DNA from: an uncultured Collinsella sp.
GTDB taxonomy: Bacteria > Actinomycetota > Coriobacteriia > Coriobacteriales > Coriobacteriaceae
Length of the DNA: 15,096 nucleotides
Assembly: GCA_902489955.1 (NCBI GenBank)
Contig: CABUBY010000037.1
Span: forward strand, 1-15,096
Direction: 5' to 3'
The position numbers and the translations under genes were made by a program. Of this stretch, positions 5,873-12,463 are shown piece by piece (position 1 is the stretch's first letter; every line of letters begins with the position of its first letter). The notes below the pieces were generated by a model. It was not told the DNA's origin and ran no database searches. It worked only from the letters and a program-made list of their open reading frames with translations.

Positions 5873-6663
5873 TGCCTATCGGACCTGCGCGTATGCCGCT
5901 CTTCGATCACCTGGGAGAGCTCCGTCGCCGCCTGACCATCGTGGTCGTGTCGGTGTTTGCCGCCGCCATCGTGCTGTATTTCGCCACGCCCGTGGTGCTC
6001 GACATCCTGGAAGACCCCATCCGCTCCTTTGTGCCGGACGGTAAGTTCTACATCACCACCACGCTCGGCGGCTTTGGCCTGCGCTTCTCGCTTGCCATCA
6101 AGATGGCCGTGGTCATGTGCACGCCCATGATCATCTGGCAGATTCTGGCATTTTTCCTGCCGGCACTGCGCCCCAACGAGCGCAAGTGGGTTGTGCCCAC
6201 GGTGCTCGCCTCGACGGTGCTGTTCTTCCTGGGTGCCATCTTCTGCTACTTCATCATCATCCCGGCGGGCTTTGAGTGGCTCATCGGCGAGACCTCGGCT
6301 GTCGCTACGGCGCTGCCCGATCTGGAGAACTACGTCAACATGGAGCTGCTCTTTATGATCGGCTTTGGTGTGGCGTTTGAGCTGCCGCTCATCATCTTCT
6401 ACCTGTCCGTTTTCCACATCGTGTCCTATGCGGCCTTCCGCAGCGCCTGGCGCTACGTGTACGTAGGCCTGCTCGTGGGTTCGGCTGTGATTACGCCCGA
6501 CGGCTCGCCCGTTACGCTGGGTCTCATGTATGGCGCCCTGCTCTCGCTCTACGAGATTTCGCTCGCCATCGCTCGCGTGGTCATTACCGCGCGCGAGGGC
6601 AAGGAGGGCCTGTTCGTGAGCCGTCTGGACCTGTTCTCGGACGACGAGGACGACGAGGAGTAA
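5872..6663 (+). CDS. tatC: Sec-independent protein translocase TatC
   Basis: TatC is the six-helix membrane core that binds twin-arginine signal peptides. This copy has 263 residues, the usual size. The cytoplasmic N-terminus carries FDHLGELRRR with Glu16, the signal-recognition motif, and the first cytoplasmic loop has LRPNERKW with Glu103; both are functional positions in E. coli TatC. Glu170 in FELPL lies inside the fourth membrane segment, as in the family. The last helix pair is VGSAVITPDGSPVTLGLMY, followed by an acidic C-terminus (SDDEDDEE). It follows tatA with a one-base overlap, AGGGAGG precedes the ATG, and hypA begins 6 bases after its stop. This argues for one tatA-tatC-hypA transcript. 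Confidence 0.96.
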   Translation: MPIGPARMPLFDHLGELRRRLTIVVVSVFAAAIVLYFATPVVLDILEDPIRSFVPDGKFYITTTLGGFGLRFSLAIKMAVVMCTPMIIWQILAFFLPALRPNERKWVVPTVLASTVLFFLGAIFCYFIIIPAGFEWLIGETSAVATALPDLENYVNMELLFMIGFGVAFELPLIIFYLSVFHIVSYAAFRSAWRYVYVGLLVGSAVITPDGSPVTLGLMYGALLSLYEISLAIARVVITAREGKEGLFVSRLDLFSDDEDDEE

Positions 6664-6669
6664 ATCGGT

Positions 6670-7026
6670 ATGCACGAGGTTGGCATTGTCAACGGCATAC
6701 TCGATACAGTGATTCGCGCGGCGCGTGGGGCGGGGGCCTCGCGCGCCGTTTTGGTAACGCTGCGTATCGGGGATATGACCGAGGTCGTGCGCGAGGCGCT
6801 CGACTTTGCGTGGGAGACGTTTCGCGACGAGGACCCGCTCACGCGCGGCTGCGAGCTTGCCGTGGAGGAGGTCCATCCACAAAGCGAGTGTCTGGACTGC
6901 GGCGAGGTTTTCGACCACGATCGCTTCCACTGTCGCTGTCCCCAGTGTGGTGGTGCCAACGTGCGCCTACTGCACGGCCGCGAGCTCGATATCGCAAGTA
7001 TCGAAATCGAAACCACCGACGATTAG
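6670..7026 (+). CDS. hypA: Hydrogenase maturation nickel metallochaperone HypA
   Basis: HypA delivers nickel, with HypB, to the large subunit of [NiFe] hydrogenases (and in some bacteria to urease). The protein has the family's 118 residues. It begins MHE, with His2 and Glu3 the nickel-binding end, so this ATG is the true start. The zinc site is C74-x2-C77 and C90-x2-C93; an extra Cys88 lies just before. The start is 6 bases after the tatC stop and uses the GAGGAG inside the end of tatC as its ribosome binding site, so translation is probably coupled. hypB follows after 55 bases. No hydrogenase, urease or other hyp gene is in the window; the client enzyme must be elsewhere. Confidence 0.94.
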   Translation: MHEVGIVNGILDTVIRAARGAGASRAVLVTLRIGDMTEVVREALDFAWETFRDEDPLTRGCELAVEEVHPQSECLDCGEVFDHDRFHCRCPQCGGANVRLLHGRELDIASIEIETTDD

Positions 7027-7050
7027 CCCGCTAGCCATCTGGTGATGGGG

Positions 7051-7056
7051 TATAAA
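7051..7056 (+). promoter_or_regulatory. Possible internal -10 element (TATAAA) before hypB
   Basis: TATAAA lies 25 bases before the hypB ATG in the 55-base hypA-hypB gap, with no good -35 box. If used, it would give hypB and topA a second promoter with a very short leader. The call is weak. Confidence 0.25.
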
Positions 7057-7081
7057 GGGGCCAAAGTAAGGAGCGCTAAGT

Positions 7082-7765
7082 ATGGCCGAGAAAACGATTG
7101 ATATTGCATCGCCGATTCTGTCGCGCAACGAGCGCCTGGCAAATCAGCTACGTCAGCGATTTGATGAGACAGGCACCTATGTGATCAATGTGTTGTCGAG
7201 CCCTGGCTCGGGCAAGACCACTACGATTCTGGGCACCAACGAGCGCCTGCGCGACAAGGCCGGCTTGCGCTGCGCCGTCATCGAGGGCGACATCGCCTCG
7301 GATGTCGATGCCATTACCATGAAGGAAGCCGGCATGCCCGCCATCCAGATCAACACGGGCGGCCTGTGCCACCTTGAGGGCAATATGATCATGGAGGCCG
7401 TTGACGCGTTCGACCAGGCCGTTGGGCTCGATAACATCGATGTCATCTTTATCGAAAACGTGGGTAACCTGGTCTGCCCAGTCGACTTTGACCTGGGTGA
7501 GAACCTGTCCATCATGATCCTCTCGGTGCCCGAGGGCGACGACAAGCCCATCAAGTACCCGGGCATCTTCCAGCACGCTGGCGCGCAGCTGCTCAACAAG
7601 GTCGACGTGGCTCCGGCTTTCGATTTTGACATGGATAGGTATACTAAGACACTCGATGACCTCAATCCGCAGGCGCCGCGGTTTGCCGTGAGCGCGCGCA
7701 AGGGCGAGGGCATGGATGCCTGGTGCGATTGGCTCATCGGGCAGATTGAGCAAGCAAGGGCGTAA
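7082..7765 (+). CDS. hypB: Hydrogenase nickel-incorporation GTPase HypB
   Basis: HypB is a SIMIBI-class GTPase that releases nickel into the hydrogenase precursor. This copy has 227 residues. The P-loop is SSPGSGKTTT (Gly42-Thr47), the Mg-linked segment is EGDIASDVDA, the G-domain metal site has Cys96-His97 within NTGGLCHLEG, and a further Cys132 lies in ENVGNLVCP; the guanine motif is NKVD (172-175) and the end has SARKGEGM. The N-terminal CxxCGC high-affinity nickel site of E. coli HypB and the His-rich stretch seen in others are both absent, so this is the minimal form that relies on the G-domain site. The segment after the Cys-His pair, LEGN, differs from the LDAH I remember as usual. AAGGAG lies about 9 bases before the ATG. 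Confidence 0.94.
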   Translation: MAEKTIDIASPILSRNERLANQLRQRFDETGTYVINVLSSPGSGKTTTILGTNERLRDKAGLRCAVIEGDIASDVDAITMKEAGMPAIQINTGGLCHLEGNMIMEAVDAFDQAVGLDNIDVIFIENVGNLVCPVDFDLGENLSIMILSVPEGDDKPIKYPGIFQHAGAQLLNKVDVAPAFDFDMDRYTKTLDDLNPQAPRFAVSARKGEGMDAWCDWLIGQIEQARA

Positions 7766-7819
7766 GTCGGCCGCCATACGGGCGGGCGTAGCCGCAGAGA
7801 TACGAGATAGGAGCCTCTT

Positions 7820-10414
7820 TTGAAGCTCATCATCGCCGAGAAAAACGACGCCGCGCGTCAGATTGCCGAGCGTCTGTCCACGGGCAAGCCCAAAAAGGAC
7901 AAGGTGTACAACACCGCCATCTACCGTTTTGAGTGGAAGGGCGAGGAGTGCGTGACCATCGGCCTTGCCGGTCACATCCTAGCGCCCGATTTTTGCGACA
8001 GCGTGCTGTTCGATAAAAAGCTGGGCTGGTATTCGGTCACCGAGGACGGCGAGATACTGCCGGCCGACATACCCGATGGCCTGGCGCGTCCGCCCTACGA
8101 CACCAAGCGCAAGCCGTTTCTTGCCGATGGCATCTCAATCAAGGGCTGGAAACTCGAGAGCCTGCCTTACCTCACCTGGGCGCCCGTCATTAAGCTACCG
8201 GCCGAGAAGGAACTCATTCGTTCGCTCAAGAACCTCGCCAAGAAGTCCGACAGTGTCATCATCGCCACGGACTTCGATCGCGAGGGCGAGCTGATCGGTT
8301 CGGACGCCCTCAACAAGGTGCGCGAGGTTGCGCCCGACCTGCCGGTCGCCCGCGCCCAGTATTCTTCGTTTACCAAGGCCGAGATCACGCAGGCCTTCGA
8401 TAATCTCGTCTCGCTCGACCAGAATCTGGCCGACGCCGGCGAGAGCCGCCAGCACATCGACCTCATTTGGGGTGCGGTGCTCACGCGCTACCTGACGCTC
8501 GCCAAGTTTGGCGGCTTTGGTAACGTGCGCTCTGCCGGCCGTGTGCAGACGCCGACGCTTGCCCTGGTGGTCGAGCGCGAGCGCGAGCGCATGGCGTTTG
8601 TGCCCGAGGACTATTGGCAGATCCGCGGCATGGGCGCCGCACAGGGTGCTGCCGAGGACGACCGCTTTAAGATTGCGCACAAGACGGCGCGCTTTACCGA
8701 CAAGGATGCTGCTGAGGCGGCGTACGGCCACGTTGACGGCGTTGCGACGGCAACCGTCGCCGCGGTGACCAAGCGTTCGCGCAAGCAGCAGCCGCCCACA
8801 CCGTTTGCGACCACCTCGCTGCAGGCTGCCGCCGCAGCCGAGGGCATCTCACCTGCGCGTACCATGCGCATCGCCGAGTCCCTCTACATGGCCGGTCTCA
8901 TCAGCTACCCGCGTGTCGACAATACCGTGTACCCTGCGACGCTCGATCTGGGCGCCGTGGTGAGCGACCTTGCAAAGATCAACCCGGCGCTGGCGCCCGT
9001 GTGCAAAAAGGTGCTCGCCGGCCCCATGAAGCCCACGCGCGGCAAAGTCGAAACCACCGACCACCCGCCTATCTATCCCACGGGCGAGGGCGATCCGTCC
9101 GCGCTCGACGGTGGCCAGCGCAAGCTCTACGACCTCATCGCCCGCCGCTTCCTGGCGACGCTTATGGGTCCCGCGACCATCGAGAACACCAAGCTCGAGC
9201 TCGACGTGAGCGGCGAGCCGTTCGTGGCCTCGGGCGACGTGCTCGTGACCCCGGGCTTCCGCGAGGCGTACCCGTACGGGCTCAAGCGCGACGAGCAGAT
9301 GCCGCCGCTTGAGCAGGGCGACACGGTCGACGTGTTCGACATTAAGCTTGAGGCCAAGCAGACCGAGCCGCCCGCGCGCTACAGCCAGGGCAAGCTCGTG
9401 CAGGAGATGGAGAAGCGCGGCCTGGGCACCAAGTCCACGCGCGCGAGCATCATCGAGCGCCTGTACGCCGTGCGCTACCTCAAAAACGATCCCGTTGAGC
9501 CGAGCCAGCTGGGCATCGCCATCATCGACGCGCTGACGCAGTTTGCCCCGCGCATCACGAGCCCCGATATGACCAGCGAGCTCGACGGCGACATGACTCG
9601 CGTCGAGCGCGGCGAGGACACCGAAGAGCATGTCGTGACGCACTCGCGTGCGCTGCTGGCCGGCGTGCTCGACGAGCTGCTCAAGCATACGCAGGAGCTC
9701 GGCGACGCCATCAGCGACGCCGTCACGGCCGATGCGCGCGTGGGCGCCTGCCCCAAGTGCGGCAAGGATCTGGTTATGAAGACGAGCGCCAAGACCCGCG
9801 GCAGCTTCATTGGCTGCATGGGCTGGCCCGACTGCGACGTGACCTATCCGGTGCCGAGCGGCGTCAAGGTGAGCCCGCTCGAGGGCGAGGCCGCCGTGTG
9901 CCCCGAGTGCGGTGCGCCGCGCATCAAGTGCCAGCCGTTCCGCCAGAAGGCTTTCGAGATCTGCGTGAACCCGAGGTGCCCCACCAACTACGAGCCCGAC
10001 CTTAAAGTGGGCGAGTGCAAGGTGTGCGCCGAGGCCGGACGCCATGGCGACCTGATCGCGCACAAGAGCGAGAAGAGCGGCAAGCGCTTTATCCGCTGCA
10101 CCAACTACGATGACTGTGGCGTGAGCTATCCTCTACCGGCGCGCGGTAAGCTCGAGGCGACGGGTGAGACCTGCCCCGAGTGCGGCGCTCCCATCGTGGT
10201 GGTCAACACGGCGCGCGGCCCGTGGCGCATCTGCGTGAACATGGACTGCCCGACCAAGGAGAAGAAGCCCGCCCGCGGCCGCAAGACCACAACCAAGGCG
10301 AGCTCGGCAAAGAAGACGACGGCGGCCAAGAAGACCACGGCTAAGAAAGCCACTGCCGCCAAGAAGACGACCGCGAAGAAGTCGACTGCCAAGAAAGCAG
10401 CCGCCGACAAGTAA
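7820..10414 (+). CDS. topA: Type IA DNA topoisomerase I with four zinc ribbons and a Lys-rich tail
   Basis: This 864-residue enzyme relaxes negatively supercoiled DNA by cutting one strand. The start is a TTG, supported by TAGGAG at 7808-7813 and by the immediate toprim strand KLIIAEKNDA (Glu7). The toprim metal motif is DFDRE (Asp151, Asp153, Glu155). The catalytic tyrosine is Tyr363 in LISYPRVDNTVYP; the next arginine is Arg365. Bacterial TopA usually reads TYMRTDS here, so this is the type I associate with archaeal enzymes. Four Cys4 ribbons follow: 644/647/666/672, 694/697/715/720, 733/736/760/766 and 785/788/805/810. The last 45 residues are KKTTA-type repeats, as on actinobacterial TopA. 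It lies 54 bases after hypB and ends before a bidirectional terminator. A topoisomerase III role is less likely, given the ribbons. Confidence 0.93.
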   Translation: MKLIIAEKNDAARQIAERLSTGKPKKDKVYNTAIYRFEWKGEECVTIGLAGHILAPDFCDSVLFDKKLGWYSVTEDGEILPADIPDGLARPPYDTKRKPFLADGISIKGWKLESLPYLTWAPVIKLPAEKELIRSLKNLAKKSDSVIIATDFDREGELIGSDALNKVREVAPDLPVARAQYSSFTKAEITQAFDNLVSLDQNLADAGESRQHIDLIWGAVLTRYLTLAKFGGFGNVRSAGRVQTPTLALVVERERERMAFVPEDYWQIRGMGAAQGAAEDDRFKIAHKTARFTDKDAAEAAYGHVDGVATATVAAVTKRSRKQQPPTPFATTSLQAAAAAEGISPARTMRIAESLYMAGLISYPRVDNTVYPATLDLGAVVSDLAKINPALAPVCKKVLAGPMKPTRGKVETTDHPPIYPTGEGDPSALDGGQRKLYDLIARRFLATLMGPATIENTKLELDVSGEPFVASGDVLVTPGFREAYPYGLKRDEQMPPLEQGDTVDVFDIKLEAKQTEPPARYSQGKLVQEMEKRGLGTKSTRASIIERLYAVRYLKNDPVEPSQLGIAIIDALTQFAPRITSPDMTSELDGDMTRVERGEDTEEHVVTHSRALLAGVLDELLKHTQELGDAISDAVTADARVGACPKCGKDLVMKTSAKTRGSFIGCMGWPDCDVTYPVPSGVKVSPLEGEAAVCPECGAPRIKCQPFRQKAFEICVNPRCPTNYEPDLKVGECKVCAEAGRHGDLIAHKSEKSGKRFIRCTNYDDCGVSYPLPARGKLEATGETCPECGAPIVVVNTARGPWRICVNMDCPTKEKKPARGRKTTTKASSAKKTTAAKKTTAKKATAAKKTTAKKSTAKKAAADK

Positions 10415-10436
10415 CGGCGCAGTCGAAACAGTGCCC

Positions 10437-10477
10437 AAAAAACGAGCGAGGGTCCCATGATCCTCGCTCGTTTTTTT
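10437..10477. terminator. Bidirectional terminator between topA and the zinc-ribbon gene
   Basis: A perfect 15-bp stem pairs 10437-10451 (A-rich, then ACGAGCGAGG) with 10462-10476, around a 10-base loop. It is followed by a T-run on the plus strand (10471-10477) and, by symmetry, by T residues on the minus strand. It serves topA from the left and the convergent zinc-ribbon gene from the right. Confidence 0.93.
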
Positions 10478-10479
10478 GA

Positions 10480-10537
10480 CCGGCAGTTAGGGACGTTCCT
10501 TTTCTGCCGGCAGTTTAGGAACGTCTCTAACTGCCGG
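10480..10537. repeat. Large extragenic palindrome, GGGACGTTCCT core
   Basis: Two 21-base arms, 10480-10500 and 10517-10537, are inverted copies with one mismatch (G10491 against A in the other arm). Each arm has an outer CCGGCAGTTA and an inner GGACGTTCCT-like half. The 16-base centre contains another palindrome, CTGCCGGCAG (10504-10513), which repeats the arm's end sequence. The structure is therefore nested, as in REPIN-like elements. It lies between a terminator and the stop of the minus-strand gene and has no coding content. Confidence 0.8.
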
Positions 10538-10555
10538 CTCGGGAACGACAAAGCG

Positions 10556-11539
10556 CTAGTTCACCTCGACGGGTTTGGCGCCGGGATAGCGCTCCTCAAA
10601 GTCTAGGCGGTACTTATTGTCATTGGTACCCGCCACGTTGTCGCGCGACAGCGGTGCCACGATCTCATTCTTGTGGTCCGCAGGCTTGGCGTATTTCAGG
10701 CTGATCTCCCAGGCATCACAGATTGCGTCAATGCGGTGATCCAGGTCGTCGTACAGGGCGATGATGTCCTTCCAGGAGCTGTAGTTCTTGGAGCTCGTCG
10801 GGACGTCCAGGTCCTCGACGATGTCGTAATACTGCTCGATGGTGTCCTCCGTGCGCTCGGCGACGTCGGCGAGATTTTGACGGGTGGTTCGATCCTCTTC
10901 CAGATAGTTGCCGTTGAAGTTCTGCGCGCAGCCACGGACCTGGCTGTCGAGATCTTCGAGCAGGTCGTAGTATTCGCTCAGGCGACGGTAGAGGTTCTGC
11001 TCGGAGAGCGTTGCTTCGCCGCCATCCTCGTCGTCATCGTCATCATCGTCGTACAGGCTGTTGGGATCGCCGAGAGGCTTTAGGTCATCGTCGTCGACGT
11101 CATGGTGCAGCTTAGCTACCGCGGCAGTCGTCTGCGTGGCGGCGTTGTCGAAAGGCTTGATCACAAAGAAAACGACCAGGGCGATGATGATCGCCACCAG
11201 CACAACAATAACGGCGATAAGCGGCCCGGTGCCGCTCTTTTTGGGAGCGGGGGTCTGTGGCGAAGCGGGCGCGTATGCGGGAGCCGGCTGCTGTTGGGGC
11301 GAGCCGCTCGCGACGGGTATGCGCTGCGTGGTCTCGACGGCCTCGGTCCCTGCGGCGGGGTCGGGGCTATAGGCGAGGGGGTCGTCCGCCTTGGCTTGCG
11401 GCGTATCAAGGGAGCCGGTCTGCTCAAAAGCGGGCTGGCTATCGCTCGCGGCTGTTTGCTCAACGGGTGCACCGCACGAGGTGCAGAACTTGGCATCATC
11501 TGCAAGAAGCTTGCCGCACGAGGCGCAATACCGAGACAT
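10556..11539 (-). CDS. Zinc-ribbon, single-pass membrane protein of unknown function
   Basis: This 327-residue protein has an N-terminal zinc ribbon (CxxC at 5/8 and 19/22: YCASCGKLL, FCTSCGAPV), a Pro/Gln/Ala-rich linker (about 25-100), one strong membrane helix (about 105-128, PLIAVIVVLVAIIIALVVFF) and an outer domain. The outer domain begins with an Asp run (164-172), followed by a helical Glu/Asp/Tyr-rich part with two further cysteines. A cytoplasmic ribbon and an extracytoplasmic sensor-like part are inferred from this order. Similar zinc-ribbon membrane proteins are common in Gram-positive bacteria, but no function is known to me. The start is the ATG at 11537-11539, because AAAGGAG lies 5 bases before it on the minus strand; an ATG 18 bases further upstream would put that site inside the gene. 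A TATAAT box lies upstream. Confidence 0.85.
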   Translation of the reverse strand: MSRYCASCGKLLADDAKFCTSCGAPVEQTAASDSQPAFEQTGSLDTPQAKADDPLAYSPDPAAGTEAVETTQRIPVASGSPQQQPAPAYAPASPQTPAPKKSGTGPLIAVIVVLVAIIIALVVFFVIKPFDNAATQTTAAVAKLHHDVDDDDLKPLGDPNSLYDDDDDDDEDGGEATLSEQNLYRRLSEYYDLLEDLDSQVRGCAQNFNGNYLEEDRTTRQNLADVAERTEDTIEQYYDIVEDLDVPTSSKNYSSWKDIIALYDDLDHRIDAICDAWEISLKYAKPADHKNEIVAPLSRDNVAGTNDNKYRLDFEERYPGAKPVEVN

Positions 11540-11576
11540 TGCCACTCCTTTCGCCACATTTCAATGCAATACGACG

Positions 11577-11582
11577 ATTATA
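11577..11582 (-). promoter_or_regulatory. -10 element TATAAT for the zinc-ribbon gene
   Basis: Read on the minus strand the box is a perfect TATAAT, 37 bases before the ATG at 11539. The -35 position (about 11600-11605) reads GATGGG, which is poor. The palindrome at 11608-11676 lies just upstream. Confidence 0.55.
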
Positions 11583-11607
11583 CCCAGCGTCCAAAATTCC
11601 CCATCAT

Positions 11608-11676
11608 AAGTTGCGGTGAAATAGGGACTGTTTGGCGGTCTCAGAGCTTCAATCAGTCCCTGTTTCACCGCAACTT
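11608..11676. repeat. Large extragenic palindrome, AGGGACTG core
   Basis: Arms of 23 bases, 11608-11630 and 11654-11676, are inverted copies with a single mismatch (T in GAAATAGGG, C in the partner). They enclose a 23-base loop. Outer parts read AAGTTGCGGTGAAA and the inner end is AGGGACTG. It sits between the promoters of two divergent genes. It shares only the GGGAC core and the arm-core-loop layout with the element at 10480, not the arm sequence. Confidence 0.78.
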
Positions 11677-11696
11677 TGGAAAGGCACCATTAGCCA

Positions 11697-11726
11697 TTGG
11701 GGGCGCGCCGGACGCTGGGGTATCAT
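11697..11726 (+). promoter_or_regulatory. Promoter of the tmk-holB-ricT operon (TTGGGG, 18 bp, TATCAT)
   Basis: A -35-like TTGGGG (11697-11702) and a -10 TATCAT (11721-11726) are 18 bases apart, 52 bases before the tmk ATG. It is the best-spaced promoter seen in the window, although the -35 is only a partial match. Confidence 0.5.
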
Positions 11727-11778
11727 GGCTTGGTTGATATATCTGCATTTACGCGCCTTGTAGGAAGGGGCTGCGCTC

Positions 11779-12462
11779 ATGGCTTTTGAGCCCGCTCAAC
11801 ATAGCTTTATCACGCTCGAGGGCGTCGACGGTGCCGGCAAGTCCACGCAGGCGCGCCTGCTTGCCCGCGCGCTCGAACTCGCTGGCTACCAGGTTGTGAG
11901 CCTGCGCGAGCCGGGCGGCACCGCCATCAGCGAAAAGATCCGTGCTCTGCTGCTCGACCCCGCCAATACGGCGATGGGCGACACCTGCGAGTTGTTGCTC
12001 TACGAGGCCGCGCGCGCCCAGTTGGTGCACGAGGTCATCGCGCCTGCTCTTGCTGCCGGCAAGGTGGTCCTGTGCGACCGCTTCTACGATTCCACAACTT
12101 GCTATCAGGCGTTTGCCGATGGCCTCGATCGCCAGATAGTGCGCGATGCCAACAACCTGGCCGTCGCGGGGACGCACCCGGCGCTCACGCTCGTCTATCA
12201 CATCACGCCCGAGCAGGCGGCGCTGCGCATGGCATCCCGTGGTGCGGCCGACCGCATGGAGGCCAAGGGCATGGCCTTCCAAGAGCGCGTCTACCAGGGA
12301 TTTTGCGCCATTGCCGCCGAGGAACCAAACCGCGTAAAACTCATCGACGCCACTGCGACCGTCGAGGAAGTCTTCGAGAAGACGGTCGAGCAGATTCGCG
12401 CATACGGTCTCGACATTCCGCAAGACGCCGTCACCGCCGCGCTTGCCCAGGAGGCCGAGTAA
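11779..12462 (+). CDS. tmk: Thymidylate kinase (dTMP kinase)
   Basis: Tmk phosphorylates dTMP to dTDP with ATP, the committed step to dTTP. The 227-residue protein is slightly longer than usual (about 205-215) because of a short N-terminal and a C-terminal addition. The P-loop is GVDGAGKST (15-23), followed by the dTMP-binding REPGGT (43-48). The DR(Y) motif is CDRFYDST (Asp100, Arg101) with Phe102 where Tyr is common. SRGAADRM (153-160) is the lid region. The ribosome binding site AGGAAGG (11762-11768) lies 10 bases before the ATG. holB starts one base after its stop. With ricT next, this is the tmk-holB-ricT order of Bacillus-type genomes, minus the small yaaQ and yaaR genes found there. 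Confidence 0.96.
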   Translation: MAFEPAQHSFITLEGVDGAGKSTQARLLARALELAGYQVVSLREPGGTAISEKIRALLLDPANTAMGDTCELLLYEAARAQLVHEVIAPALAAGKVVLCDRFYDSTTCYQAFADGLDRQIVRDANNLAVAGTHPALTLVYHITPEQAALRMASRGAADRMEAKGMAFQERVYQGFCAIAAEEPNRVKLIDATATVEEVFEKTVEQIRAYGLDIPQDAVTAALAQEAE

Positions 12463-12463
12463 C

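Noticed and set aside
5761..6930. Minus-strand open frame of 389 codons opposite tatA-tatC-hypA
   Set aside because: His/Arg/Gln-rich shadow translation; the plus-strand proteins are unambiguous.
8849..10063. Minus-strand open frame of 404 codons inside topA
   Set aside because: Shadow of the topA codon pattern; no motif and no start signal.
10280..10410. Repetitive AAGAAGACGACC-like DNA at the end of topA considered as a tandem repeat element
   Set aside because: It encodes the Lys/Thr/Ala tail common on topoisomerase I of high-GC Gram-positive bacteria, so it is protein low complexity rather than a DNA repeat.
11102..11737. Plus-strand frame of 211 codons across the zinc-ribbon gene and the palindrome
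   Set aside because: It overlaps a supported minus-strand gene and reads through the palindrome; no domain or start signal.
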